Shown piece after piece: positions 9,977 to 18,128 of a stretch of DNA of 64,000 nucleotides. The stretch covers positions 1 to 64,000 of the forward strand of contig NZ_BMUL01000009.1 in NCBI RefSeq assembly GCF_014650175.1, in the 5' to 3' direction. This DNA is from Streptomyces termitum. GTDB taxonomy: Bacteria; Actinomycetota; Actinomycetes; Streptomycetales; Streptomycetaceae. The translations under genes and the position numbers were made by a program. Position 1 is the first letter of the stretch; the number at the start of each line of letters is the position of its first letter. The notes under the pieces were generated by a model that saw nothing but the letters and a program-made list of their open reading frames with translations, ran no database searches and was not told the origin of the DNA.

Positions 9977-10126
9977 ATGTCCTCCTCCCGGCGCGGCGGC
10001 AAGCGCTCCCACAGCGGCGCCGGAGGCCCCACCTACGACCAGCTCTACGCCGAGGCCCGGCGCCGGAACCTGCACGGCAGGTCCGGCATGAACAAGGCCG
10101 AACTCAAGCGGAAACTGGGCCACTGA
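9977..10126 (+). CDS. short C-terminal piece of a Streptomyces 'plasmid stabilization' family protein
   Basis: 49 residues, Met-Ser-Ser-Ser-Arg-Arg-Gly-Gly onwards. It matches the C-terminal half of a ~100-residue basic protein common in Streptomyces and often named plasmid stabilization protein: Gly-Gly-x-x-Ser-His-Ser-Gly, Gly-Pro-Thr, Tyr-Asp-Gln-Leu-Tyr, Gly-Arg-Ser-x-Met-Asn-Lys-x-Glu-Leu, resembling the Rho-N/SAP-like fold. The usual N-terminal half is missing: stops occur upstream in this frame. Either a truncated remnant or a minimal small protein. No good ribosome site is visible. Confidence 0.5.
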   Translation: MSSSRRGGKRSHSGAGGPTYDQLYAEARRRNLHGRSGMNKAELKRKLGH

Positions 10127-10145
10127 CGCCCGGCGCCCCCGGAAC

Positions 10146-10172
10146 CGCCCCGGCCCTCACCGGGCCGGGGCG
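10146..10172. terminator. hairpin spanning the carboxyltransferase stop codon
   Basis: 11-bp stem CGCCCCGGCCC/GGGCCGGGGCG with a 5-base loop that contains the stop codon of the minus-strand gene. It could serve both converging transcripts. Confidence 0.55.
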
Positions 10173-11533
10173 TCCGGGTCCGTGCCCACCACGCCCCGCA
10201 CCACCCCGAGGTCCACCAGGTCCGCCGGGCGCAGCCGCAGGGCGTCGGCCAGCGCGTCCGCCTCCTCCGGCGGGCGCTTGAGGATCGCCGCCGCCAGTTC
10301 GGGAGCGATCACCGAGAAGTACGCGTCCGGGGTCGCCCAGGTGCGGCCCGGCGCGGCCAGCGCCAGGGCCCCGCCCGAACCGCCCTCGCCGATCAGCAGC
10401 GCCGTCACCGGCACCGGCGCCTCCGCCACGGCGCCGAAGAGGTCCGCGATGGCCGGCCCCGCCCCGGCCCGCTCCGCCGCCGCGTCGTTCGCCGCGCCCG
10501 GGGTGTCGATCAGGGTCAGCACCGGCACCCCCAGCCGCCCCGCCAGCCGCACCAGCCGCGCCGCCGTCCGGAAACCGGCCGGCCGGGTCGCCGTCCCGCA
10601 CTGCGCCGCGTACGCCGCCGTACGCCCGTCCGGAAGCCGGCCGAAACCGCAGCGCACGCCCGGATCGGTGCCGCCCGCCCGGTCGCCCGACAGCTCCGCC
10701 CGCTCGGTGAACACCGCCTCCAGATAGCGGCCCGCCCGGGGCCGCTCCGGCCGCCGCGCCCGCGCCACCGCCTCCCGGCCGCTCCCCGCCGCGTCCGTCG
10801 CGCCCAGCGCGTACGGCGGCGGGACCGCGTCCGCCGCCGGACCGCCCAGCAGCCCCAGCCAGCGCCCCAGCACCGCCCGCAGCTCCGCCGCCGGCACGAC
10901 CGCGTCCACGTGCCCGTGCGCGTACTGCGACTCCGCCGTGTACGCGGCGGGATCGGCGTCCGCCGGACGCACCCGGGACCCCGCGAAACCCACCTGGGCA
11001 CCCGGCAGCGCGAGCACCACGTCGGCCCCCGCCCCCAGTGTCGCCCAGCCGCCGCCGGTCGTCGGATCGCACACCACCGCCAGCTGCGCCAGCCCGGCCG
11101 CCCGGGTCCGCGCCGACTCCCCGGCCAGCCGCTGGAGCTGCGCCAGCGCCCGCATGCCCTCCTGCATCCGGCTCCCGCCGGTGGCCAGCAGCACCGTCAC
11201 CGGCAGCCGGTGCTCCCGGGCGTGCGCGTGCGCGGCGGCGACCCGGTCCCCGGTCCCCTCGCCGATCGAACCGCCGAGGAAGCCGAACTCGAACGAGACC
11301 AGCACCGTCCGCGCCCCGCCGACCGTGGCCGTCCCGCAGAGCACCGACTCCGGCGTGCCCGTCCGGGCCCCGGCCGCCGCCCGCGACCGGCCGTAACCCG
11401 GCCAGCCGATCGGACCGTCCCCATCGGAGACGCCGGACGCCCCGGCCGCGGCGGGCGGCGCGGGCAGCTCGGCGAAGTCGTCGGTGACGAGGGCCAGCGC
11501 CTCGCGCGCGTGCCTCGGTGCCGGTGCTGTCAT
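10157..11533 (-). CDS. acyl-CoA carboxyltransferase, fused beta/alpha (AccD/AccA-like) subunits
   Basis: 458 residues; ATG with GGGAGG 7 bases upstream. Two crotonase-fold halves: residues ~1-240 resemble the AccD-type beta half (Gly-Gly-Ser-Ile-Gly-Glu-Gly-Thr-Gly; Ala-Thr-Gly-Gly-Ser-Arg-Met-Gln-Glu-Gly) and ~280-458 the alpha half (Leu-Thr-Leu-Ile-Asp-Thr-Pro-Gly-Ala; Gly-Glu-Gly-Gly-Ser-Gly-Gly-Ala). The carboxyltransferase passes a carboxyl group from carboxybiotin to an acyl-CoA. The Cys4 zinc finger of bacterial AccD is absent. No biotin carboxylase or biotin carrier gene is adjacent, so it must work with subunits encoded elsewhere or act as a decarboxylase-type relative. Confidence 0.85.
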   Translation of the reverse strand: MTAPAPRHAREALALVTDDFAELPAPPAAAGASGVSDGDGPIGWPGYGRSRAAAGARTGTPESVLCGTATVGGARTVLVSFEFGFLGGSIGEGTGDRVAAAHAHAREHRLPVTVLLATGGSRMQEGMRALAQLQRLAGESARTRAAGLAQLAVVCDPTTGGGWATLGAGADVVLALPGAQVGFAGSRVRPADADPAAYTAESQYAHGHVDAVVPAAELRAVLGRWLGLLGGPAADAVPPPYALGATDAAGSGREAVARARRPERPRAGRYLEAVFTERAELSGDRAGGTDPGVRCGFGRLPDGRTAAYAAQCGTATRPAGFRTAARLVRLAGRLGVPVLTLIDTPGAANDAAAERAGAGPAIADLFGAVAEAPVPVTALLIGEGGSGGALALAAPGRTWATPDAYFSVIAPELAAAILKRPPEEADALADALRLRPADLVDLGVVRGVVGTDPDAPAR

Positions 11534-11611
11534 CGGGGGCCTCCCGCCCGTCGCCCGCCGGACCGGCGGAAGGGCCCGGACCTGCCGGTCACCGTACCGC
11601 CGGGGCACCGG

Positions 11612-11640
11612 GCCGCACCGGGGCCCGGCCCCGGTGCGGC
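11612..11640. terminator. hairpin terminator
   Basis: 12-bp perfect stem GCCGCACCGGGG/CCCCGGTGCGGC around a 5-base loop, 22 bp beyond the stop codon of the minus-strand cyclic-nucleotide-binding gene. Confidence 0.7.
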
Positions 11641-11662
11641 ACAGATCACTCCGGGACCGGGC

Positions 11663-12121
11663 TCAGGCCATGATCCCGCTGCCGTGCGGCGCGTACAGGT
11701 CGAGCAGCCGCACCCGGGTCACCTGGAGCCGGTGCGCCAGGATCGACCCCACCCAGAAGAACACCGCCGCCCCGAACTCCCGGTCCGCGTGGCACAGCGA
11801 CCGCACCGCCGTCGCGTCGAACTCGTGCGCCCGTACGGGAGTCATCGCCTCCGCCCCCGACTGGCACAGGTACGGCGGGAACAGCCACGACAGGCCCACC
11901 AGCTCCCCGTGGCGCAGCGTCTCGATCACCGGCGCGCCCCGCCCCGGCACCCGCGCGTCCAGGTTCACCGCCCCCGTCTTCACGATCCAGAACCGGTCCG
12001 CGTGGGACTGCTCCTCGAAGAGCCGCCGACCGGCCTCGAAGTACACGTCCTCGGCGAAGGCCATCAGCCGCTCGCGGTGCTCCGGCGGCAGCGTGCTGGC
12101 CTTGGGTGCGGCACTCCTCAT
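11663..12121 (-). CDS. cyclic nucleotide-binding domain protein, no HTH
   Basis: 152 residues; ATG preceded by AGGAGGGT. The whole protein is one CNB (Crp/Fnr N-terminal) domain: a beta-roll with Phe-Trp-Ile-Val-Lys-Thr-Gly-Ala-Val-Asn-Leu, a phosphate-binding-cassette-like His-Gly-Glu-Leu-Val-Gly-Leu-Ser, and a C-terminal helix. There is no DNA-binding winged helix, so it is not a Crp-type regulator; such stand-alone domains are common and poorly characterised in actinobacteria. The classical Arg-Ala pair of the cAMP pocket is not obvious, so ligand binding is uncertain. Confidence 0.8.
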   Translation of the reverse strand: MRSAAPKASTLPPEHRERLMAFAEDVYFEAGRRLFEEQSHADRFWIVKTGAVNLDARVPGRGAPVIETLRHGELVGLSWLFPPYLCQSGAEAMTPVRAHEFDATAVRSLCHADREFGAAVFFWVGSILAHRLQVTRVRLLDLYAPHGSGIMA

Positions 12122-12334
12122 GGCGGACCCTCCTCATCGCGCGTACGGCTCCGCTCCCAGTGTCCGCCCGACGGCGCCGGAACGCAGGCGACGGCCCCGC
12201 CGGACGGCCTCCGGGACCCCGCGCCGGACCCTCCGCGCACCGCCCGGAAGAGGGGGCACGCGGGGGCGCACGGGGGAGCGGGAGGGGGCGCGGACCGGGG
12301 CGGACTTCCTCCGGCGGGAGCTTTCGGCGCCGCC

Positions 12335-14425
12335 ATGGGGGACACTGCTCCCGTGCGTGGACATCTCCCTGACGAGAACCCGGGGTTCGTGGGCCGCCGC
12401 ACGGAACTGAAGCGCCTGTCCGCCGCGTTGGCGGAGCACCGCCTCGTCACCGTGACCGGCCCCGGCGGCGTCGGCAAGACCCGGCTCGCCCTGCGCGCCG
12501 CCCACCGCGCCCGCCACCGCCACTCCGACGGCGCCTGGTGGGCCGACCTCGGCCAACTCGACGGCGAACGGCTCCTCGTCGCCCTCGTCTCCGACTCCGT
12601 CGACCTCTCCGACCACAGCCCCGGCAGCGACGCCGGCGCCCTGCGCCGCCGCCTCGCCGACACCCGGCTCCTCCTCGTCCTCGACTGCTGCGACCACCTC
12701 GCCGACGCCTGCGGCCGGCTCGTCGCCGACCTCCTCGCCGCCGCCCCCGGCCTCACCGTCCTCGCCACCTCCCGGCGTCCCCTCGGCGTCCCCGGCGAGC
12801 ACACCGTCCTCCTCGACCCGCTCCCGCCCACCGGCGGCGACGCCCTCGACCTGCTGCGCGCCGCCGCGGGCGAGGACCTGCCCGCCACCGGCCCCGCCGC
12901 CGAGATATGCGTCCGCCTCGAAGGCATCCCGCTCGCCCTCGAACTCGCCGCCGCCCAGATCCGCCTCCAGGGCGCACCCGCCGTCCGCGACCAGCTCGGC
13001 AGCCGCTTCGACGCCCCGCCCGACGCCCGCTTCGACCTGCTCGCCCACCCCGACCGCGTCTGGCCCGCCCGCCACCAGACCCTCCGCGCCGCCATCGGCT
13101 GGAGCCACGAGCTCGCCGAACCCCTCGAACGGCTCCTGTGGGCCCGGCTCTCCGTCTTCCGGGGCCCCTTCGACCTCGCCTCCGCCACCGCCGTCTGCGC
13201 CGGCGGACCGCTCACCCCCACCGCCCTGCCCACCGCCCTCGACGGCCTCGTCCGCGCCTCCGTCGTCCGCCCCGCCGACCCCTCCGGCCGCCACCGCGTG
13301 CTCGACACCCTCCGCGAGTACGGCGCCGGCTGGCTGGACCGGCTCGGCGAGACCGCCGCCGTCGCCGACCGCCACGCCGCCCACTTCCGGGCCCTCGCCC
13401 GGCTCGGCGAGACCGCCTGGCACGGCCCCCGCCAGCTCCGCTGGTACCACGCCGTCGACACCCACCACACCGACCTGCGCACCGCCCTCGACCGGCTGCT
13501 GCGCACCGACCCCGACGCCGCCCTCGACCTCGTCGGCGCCGTCGCCTTCGCCTGGTCCTGCCGGGGCCGCCTCCGCGAGGCCCGCGACGGCCTCGAACAG
13601 GCCCTGCTGCTCAGCGACGCCCGGGGCCGGACCCGCACCCGCGCCCTGTGGGCCCTCGGCGTCACCCTCGCCCTCCAGGGCGAGTCCGGCCCCGCCCAGG
13701 AGGCGGGCGAGCGCTGCGCCCGCGAGGCCCGCCGCACCGAGCACCCGCTGCGCACCCCCGGCGCCCCCTCGGAGCCGTACCGCCCCGGCGCCCTCACCCT
13801 CGACGCCGCCGCCCTCGCCGGACTCCTCGCCCTCACCACCGGCCGCGCCCACACCGCCCTCGTCGTCGTCGACCACGTCCTCGCCGCCGCCCGCGGCGGC
13901 CCCGCCGACTCCGCCGCCGCCCTGCGCTGCCACCTCGTCCGCGTCTTCGCCCTCACCGGCCTCGGCCGGCTCACCGAGGCCCGCGCCGACGCCCTCGCCC
14001 TGCGCGCCCACTGCGAACACCTCGACGAGCACTGGATCCGCACCGCCCTGGAGTACCAGCTCGCCCTCACCGGCCTCCTGGAGGGCGACCCCGGGGCCGC
14101 CGCCGGGCACGCCCGCGCCATGCTCGCCGGCACCCGCGCCCTCGGTGCCAGCCTCGGCGTCGCCCTCGGCCTCGACGTCCTCGCCACCGCCCACGCCGCC
14201 GCCGGCGACGGCGAACGCGCCGCCGACGTCTCCGGCACCGGCGAGGCGTACTGGCGCGCCACCGGCCAGCCCCGGCGCGGCCTCCCCGGCCTGCGCACCC
14301 TCCACGCCCACCACACCGCCACCGTCCGCGCCGCCCTCGGCGACCCGGTCTACGAGGAGATCTTCCTCCGCGCCCTCGGCGACCTCCCCCAGGCCGGCCT
14401 GGACCGCGCCCTCCGCGACGACTGA
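12335..14425 (+). CDS. AfsR/LuxR-like NB-ARC ATPase without DNA-binding domain
   Basis: 696 residues from ATG 12335; a GTG at 12353 is an alternative start. Motifs: Phe-Val-Gly-Arg-Arg (residues ~18-22), Walker A GPGGVGKT (~42-49), Walker B Leu-Leu-Leu-Val-Leu-Asp, and a sensor Ala-Thr-Ser-Arg-Arg. This is the STAND/NB-ARC ATPase core found in AfsR and LAL regulators, followed by a winged-helix segment and a long Ala/Leu/Arg helical region (~400-696) of TPR character. No SARP or LuxR helix-turn-helix is present at either end, so it is probably a signalling scaffold rather than a transcription factor. Confidence 0.85.
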   Translation: MGDTAPVRGHLPDENPGFVGRRTELKRLSAALAEHRLVTVTGPGGVGKTRLALRAAHRARHRHSDGAWWADLGQLDGERLLVALVSDSVDLSDHSPGSDAGALRRRLADTRLLLVLDCCDHLADACGRLVADLLAAAPGLTVLATSRRPLGVPGEHTVLLDPLPPTGGDALDLLRAAAGEDLPATGPAAEICVRLEGIPLALELAAAQIRLQGAPAVRDQLGSRFDAPPDARFDLLAHPDRVWPARHQTLRAAIGWSHELAEPLERLLWARLSVFRGPFDLASATAVCAGGPLTPTALPTALDGLVRASVVRPADPSGRHRVLDTLREYGAGWLDRLGETAAVADRHAAHFRALARLGETAWHGPRQLRWYHAVDTHHTDLRTALDRLLRTDPDAALDLVGAVAFAWSCRGRLREARDGLEQALLLSDARGRTRTRALWALGVTLALQGESGPAQEAGERCAREARRTEHPLRTPGAPSEPYRPGALTLDAAALAGLLALTTGRAHTALVVVDHVLAAARGGPADSAAALRCHLVRVFALTGLGRLTEARADALALRAHCEHLDEHWIRTALEYQLALTGLLEGDPGAAAGHARAMLAGTRALGASLGVALGLDVLATAHAAAGDGERAADVSGTGEAYWRATGQPRRGLPGLRTLHAHHTATVRAALGDPVYEEIFLRALGDLPQAGLDRALRDD

Positions 14426-14555
14426 CCCGCTCCCGCCCTCGAACGGTTGGCGCCCACTCGCCAACCTTTCCGGCCCCGCTGGTGGAGCGCGGTCACCTGG
14501 CGTAAGTTTTCACTACGCACAGTAATTGCATCGTCGCTCCACGGGAGGTTCCCCC

Positions 14556-14885
14556 ATGCGTCTTCGCCAGCGTGCCCTGCGGGCCGTCCTCGCCCTCGGC
14601 CTCGCGGCCGGCGGCACCCTCGCGGCCGTCGCCCCGGCCGCCGCGTCCGCCTCGGCCCCGGTCCCGCTCGACTGCTCCGCCCGGCTGATCACCGGCAGCG
14701 GCGGCCACCGGGGGGCGAGCATCACCTGTACCGGCTCCTCGTTCACCGGCGTCGCCGACTGCCGCCGGACGGACAACGGATACACGTACCGCCACTTCGG
14801 CAACCGCGTCCCCTCGGGCGGCACCTCCACCGTCTGGTGCGACCTCGGGGCCACCGTGATCGGGGCGTACGGCACCCCCAGCTGA
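14556..14885 (+). CDS. small secreted protein with four cysteines
   Basis: 109 residues; ATG with GGGAGG upstream. Signal peptide of about 35 residues (basic start, Leu/Ala core, Ala-x-Ala site near Ala-Ser-Ala). The mature part of ~75 residues has four Cys (Asp-Cys-Ser, Thr-Cys-Thr, Asp-Cys-Arg, Trp-Cys-Asp) that could form two disulfides, plus many Gly/Ser/Thr. I do not recognise the family. The stretch in front (14505-14530) is unusually AT-rich for the window and may hold its promoter. Confidence 0.7.
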   Translation: MRLRQRALRAVLALGLAAGGTLAAVAPAAASASAPVPLDCSARLITGSGGHRGASITCTGSSFTGVADCRRTDNGYTYRHFGNRVPSGGTSTVWCDLGATVIGAYGTPS

Positions 14886-14934
14886 CCCCGGACCGCCCCG
14901 GGCGGCCTCCGCGCGGCGCCGTGCCGGTCACCCC

Positions 14935-14940
14935 GTAGAG
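14935..14940 (+). promoter_or_regulatory. putative -10 box upstream of nadE
   Basis: TAGAGT fits the Streptomyces -10 pattern and lies 41 bases before the nadE GTG start, leaving a short 5' leader that carries an AGGAGA ribosome site. Confidence 0.4.
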
Positions 14941-14981
14941 TCGGGGGCGACGACCGCACCCCGTCCGACGAGGAGAATGCC

Positions 14982-15812
14982 GTGACCGACCCGGCGCCCA
15001 CCGCCCGCCAGCAGCAGATCGCCCGGGAGCTCCAGGTCTCCGACACCTTCGACCCCCGTGCCGAGATCGAGCGCCGGGTCGCCTTCCTCGCCGAGCGCCT
15101 CACCACCACCGGGCTGCGCTCCCTCGTCCTCGGCATCAGCGGGGGCGTCGACTCCACCACCGCCGGACGGCTCTGCCAGCTCGCCGTCGAGCGGGCCCGC
15201 GCCGCCGGCCACGACGCCGCCTTCCTCGCCATGCGCCTGCCCTACGGCGTCCAGGCCGACGAGGGCGACGCCCGGACCGCCCTCGACTTCATCCGCGCCG
15301 ACGAGGTCCTCACCGTGGACATCAAGCCGGCCGCCGACGCCGCCCTCGACGCCACCGTCGCGGCCGGGGTCGTCTTCCGCGACGCCCACCACCAGGACTT
15401 CGTGCACGGCAACATCAAGGCCCGCCAGCGCATGATCGCCCAGTACGCGGTGGCCGGCGCCCGGGACGGCCTGGTCGTCGGCACCGACCACGCCGCCGAG
15501 GCCGTCTCCGGCTTCTTCACCAAGTTCGGCGACGGCGCCGCCGACCTCGTCCCGCTCACCGGCCTCACCAAGCGGCGCGTCCGCGCCGTCGCCGCCGAGC
15601 TGGGCGCCCCCGACGGGCTGGTCTGGAAGGTCCCCACCGCCGACCTGGAGACCCTCGACCCCGGCAAGCCCGACGAGGACGCGCTCGGCGTCACCTACGA
15701 CGACATCGACGACTTCCTGGAGGGCAAGCCGGTCACCGACGCCGCCTACGAGGCGATCGTCCGCCGCTACGACCTCACCGAGCACAAGCGGCAGCTCCCG
15801 CTCGCCCCCTGA
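14982..15812 (+). CDS. nadE: ammonia-dependent NAD+ synthetase
   Basis: 276 residues, GTG start with AGGAGA upstream. The ATP-pyrophosphatase P-loop Ser-Gly-Gly-Val-Asp-Ser is at residues 53-58. Gly-Thr-Asp-His-Ala-Ala-Glu, Phe-Thr-Lys-Phe-Gly-Asp-Gly and Pro-Thr-Ala-Asp-Leu are NadE substrate-site blocks. Length and lack of a glutaminase domain match E. coli-type NadE: nicotinate adenine dinucleotide is adenylated and amidated with ammonia, the last step of NAD+ synthesis in the cytosol. Followed by a hairpin, so probably a single-gene transcript. Confidence 0.95.
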   Translation: MTDPAPTARQQQIARELQVSDTFDPRAEIERRVAFLAERLTTTGLRSLVLGISGGVDSTTAGRLCQLAVERARAAGHDAAFLAMRLPYGVQADEGDARTALDFIRADEVLTVDIKPAADAALDATVAAGVVFRDAHHQDFVHGNIKARQRMIAQYAVAGARDGLVVGTDHAAEAVSGFFTKFGDGAADLVPLTGLTKRRVRAVAAELGAPDGLVWKVPTADLETLDPGKPDEDALGVTYDDIDDFLEGKPVTDAAYEAIVRRYDLTEHKRQLPLAP

Positions 15813-15826
15813 GCCGGCCACCGGGA

Positions 15827-15853
15827 GGCGGGGGCGGCGGCACGGCCCCCGCC
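15827..15853. terminator. hairpin terminator after nadE
   Basis: 9-bp stem GGCGGGGGC/GCCCCCGCC with a 9-base loop, 14 bp after the nadE stop. Confidence 0.65.
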
Positions 15854-15919
15854 GGCCTGTGGTCCACTGGGCGGGCGGGGCCGTACCGCGCAGGAACAGC
15901 AGCAGGAGCAGGAGCATCC

Positions 15920-17227
15920 TTGACCACCTACCGCCAGCCCGGGACCGTCGTCACCGACCACCGCTTCCCCGTCCCGCTCGACCACGCCCGCCCCGACGGC
16001 GAGCAGATCGAGGTGTACGCCCGCGAGATCGCCGCGAGCGGCCTCTCCGCCACCGAGCGGGAGCGGCTGCCCTGGCTGGTCTACCTGGAGGGCGGCCCCG
16101 GCTTCGGCGCCCGCCGCTTCATCGGCCGGCAGGCGTGGCTCGACCGGGCCCTGCGCGAGTTCCGGGTGCTCCTCCTCGACCAGCGCGGCACCGGCCGCTC
16201 CACCCCGGCCAACCGCCAGACCCTCCCGGCGCGCGGCGACGCCGCCGCCCAGGCCGACCACCTGACGCACTTCCGCGCCGACTCCATCGTCAAGGACTGC
16301 GAGCTGATCCGCCGCCGGCTCACCGGCGGCGCCCCCTGGACCGTCCTCGGCCAGAGCTTCGGCGGCTTCTGCGCCGTCCACTACCTCTCCACCGCCCCCG
16401 AGGGCCTGGAGCGCGTCCTGATCACCGGCGGCCTGCCGTCCCTCCACGCCACCGCCGACGAGGTGTACACCGCCGCCTACCCGAGGGCCCGCCGCAAGAA
16501 CGAGGCCCACTTCGCCCGCTACCCCGACGACGCCGAGCACGTCCGGACGATCGCCGCCCACCTCCTGGAGCACGAGACCGCCCTCCCCGGCGGCGGCCTC
16601 CTCACCGCCGAGTCCTTCCAGTCCCTGGGCATCCTCCTCGGCTCCGGCGACGGCACCCACCAGCTCCACCACCTCCTGGAGGGCGCCTTCGTGCGCGCCC
16701 CCGGCGGACCCGTCCTCGCCGACGCCTTCCTCGAACAGGTCCAGGCCCACCTCTCGTACGCCGGACACCCCCTCTACGCCGTCCTCCACGAGGCCATCTA
16801 CGCCCAGGGGAAGGGCCCCACCGCCTGGGCCGCCGAGCGGATCCGGGCGGACTTCCCCGAGTTCGACGCGGCCGCCGCGCTCGCCGCCGGGCGGCCCGTC
16901 CTGCTCACCGGCGAGACGATCCACCCCTGGCACTTCACCGCCGACCCCGCCCTGCGCCCGCTGCGCGAGACGGCGGAGCTCCTCGCGCGGCGGGACGACT
17001 GGACCCCGCTCTACGACCCGGCGCGGCTCGCCGTCAACGAGGTGCCGGTGGCCGCCGCCGTCTACCACGACGACATGTACGTGGACACCGCCCACTCCCT
17101 GGAGACCGCCCGGGCGATCCGGGGGCTGCGCACCTGGGTCACCGACGAGTTCGAGCACGACGGGGTGCGGGCCGGCGGCCCCCGCGTCCTCGACCGCCTC
17201 CTCGCCCTCTCCCGCGACGAACTCTGA
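15920..17227 (+). CDS. alpha/beta hydrolase, prolyl aminopeptidase (S33)-like
   Basis: 435 residues, TTG start with AGGAG upstream. Glu-Gly-Gly-Pro-Gly-Phe-Gly (HGGPG-type oxyanion motif), Asp-Gln-Arg-Gly-Thr-Gly-Arg-Ser, and the nucleophile elbow Gly-Gln-Ser-Phe-Gly-Gly are diagnostic of proline iminopeptidases. The C-terminal His-Asp-Asp-Met-Tyr is consistent with a late catalytic block. No signal peptide, so cytoplasmic. It probably removes N-terminal proline from small peptides. The first Gly-Gly-Pro-Gly motif has Glu where His is usual, a mild divergence. Confidence 0.87.
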   Translation: MTTYRQPGTVVTDHRFPVPLDHARPDGEQIEVYAREIAASGLSATERERLPWLVYLEGGPGFGARRFIGRQAWLDRALREFRVLLLDQRGTGRSTPANRQTLPARGDAAAQADHLTHFRADSIVKDCELIRRRLTGGAPWTVLGQSFGGFCAVHYLSTAPEGLERVLITGGLPSLHATADEVYTAAYPRARRKNEAHFARYPDDAEHVRTIAAHLLEHETALPGGGLLTAESFQSLGILLGSGDGTHQLHHLLEGAFVRAPGGPVLADAFLEQVQAHLSYAGHPLYAVLHEAIYAQGKGPTAWAAERIRADFPEFDAAAALAAGRPVLLTGETIHPWHFTADPALRPLRETAELLARRDDWTPLYDPARLAVNEVPVAAAVYHDDMYVDTAHSLETARAIRGLRTWVTDEFEHDGVRAGGPRVLDRLLALSRDEL

Positions 17228-17309
17228 CCTCCGGACGGTCGACGAGGACGGGTCCCGGACCCGGTCCCGCGGATCCGCGCGGGGCCCGGCGCCGGGCCCC
17301 GCGCCCCCG

Positions 17310-17315
17310 TATCCT
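17310..17315 (+). promoter_or_regulatory. putative -10 box, leaderless PIG-L transcript
   Basis: TATCCT ends 6 bases before the ATG at 17322 with no ribosome site between, so transcription would begin at the start codon. Confidence 0.5.
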
Positions 17316-17321
17316 GCGGGC

Positions 17322-18074
17322 ATGAGCGACACCGAAGCCGCGGACCTCGCGGAGATGCCCGGCGACTGGCGGCGCGCGCTCGCCGTGGTCGCCCATCCCG
17401 ACGACCTGGAGTACGGCTGCGCGGCGGCCGTCGCGAGCTGGACGGACGCCGGGAAGGAGGTCGTCTACCTCCTGGTCAGCCGCGGCGAGGCCGGGATCGA
17501 CACGCTCGCCCCGGAGCGGTGCGGGCCGCTGCGCGAGCGCGAGCAGCGGGCGAGCGCCGCCGTCGTCGGCGTCGGCACCGTCGAGTTCCTCGACCACCGC
17601 GACGGCGTCATCGAGTACGGGACCGCGCTGCGCCGCGACATCGCCGCCGCGATCCGCCGCCACCGCCCCGAACTCGTCATCACCCTCAACCACCGGGAGG
17701 GCTGGGGCGACGGGCCGGGCGCGCCCCGCAACACCCCCGACCACGTGGCCGTCGGCCGCGCCGTCCTGGACGCGGCGGCGGACGCGGGCAACCGCTGGAT
17801 CTTCCCGGAGCTGGCCGAGGACGGGCTCGACCCCTGGGACGGCGTCCGCTGGGTCGCCGTCGCCGCCTCCAGCACGCCCACCCACGCCGTCGACGCGGGG
17901 CCCGGCCTCGCCCGCGCGGTCGACTCGCTGCTCTGCCACCGCGCCTACATCGAGGCGCTGACGGACCAGGACCTGGAGGAGTACGTCCGCGGCTTCCTCA
18001 CGGAGACGACGGGCCGGACCGCCGGACGCTTCGGCGGCCGCCCCGCCGTCTCCTTCGAGCTCTTCCCGCGCTGA
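17322..18074 (+). CDS. PIG-L family deacetylase
   Basis: 250 residues. Val-Ala-His-Pro-Asp-Asp near residue 24 gives the His and Asp of the PIG-L zinc site, and Pro-Asp-His-Val-Ala-Val-Gly near residue 140 supplies the second His. The family removes N-acetyl groups from GlcNAc-type substrates: MshB in mycothiol synthesis, Mca in detoxification of mycothiol conjugates, or glycopeptide antibiotic tailoring. No mycothiol gene is adjacent, so the substrate is open. Converges on the VOC gene across a strong shared hairpin. Confidence 0.87.
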   Translation: MSDTEAADLAEMPGDWRRALAVVAHPDDLEYGCAAAVASWTDAGKEVVYLLVSRGEAGIDTLAPERCGPLREREQRASAAVVGVGTVEFLDHRDGVIEYGTALRRDIAAAIRRHRPELVITLNHREGWGDGPGAPRNTPDHVAVGRAVLDAAADAGNRWIFPELAEDGLDPWDGVRWVAVAASSTPTHAVDAGPGLARAVDSLLCHRAYIEALTDQDLEEYVRGFLTETTGRTAGRFGGRPAVSFELFPR

Positions 18075-18078
18075 CCCC

Positions 18079-18121
18079 GGAGCCGGGGCCGTAATCGGTG
18101 CCCGGCCCGGGCCCCGGCTCC
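18079..18121. terminator. bidirectional hairpin terminator
   Basis: 12-bp perfect stem GGAGCCGGGGCC/GGCCCCGGCTCC, 19-base loop, centred between the converging PIG-L and VOC genes. Confidence 0.75.
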
Positions 18122-18128
18122 CAAGGGT

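Noticed and set aside
9733..10281. 182-codon plus-strand frame as one protein
   Set aside because: Its middle is out of frame over the plasmid-stabilization-like gene and its end lies antisense in the carboxyltransferase gene.
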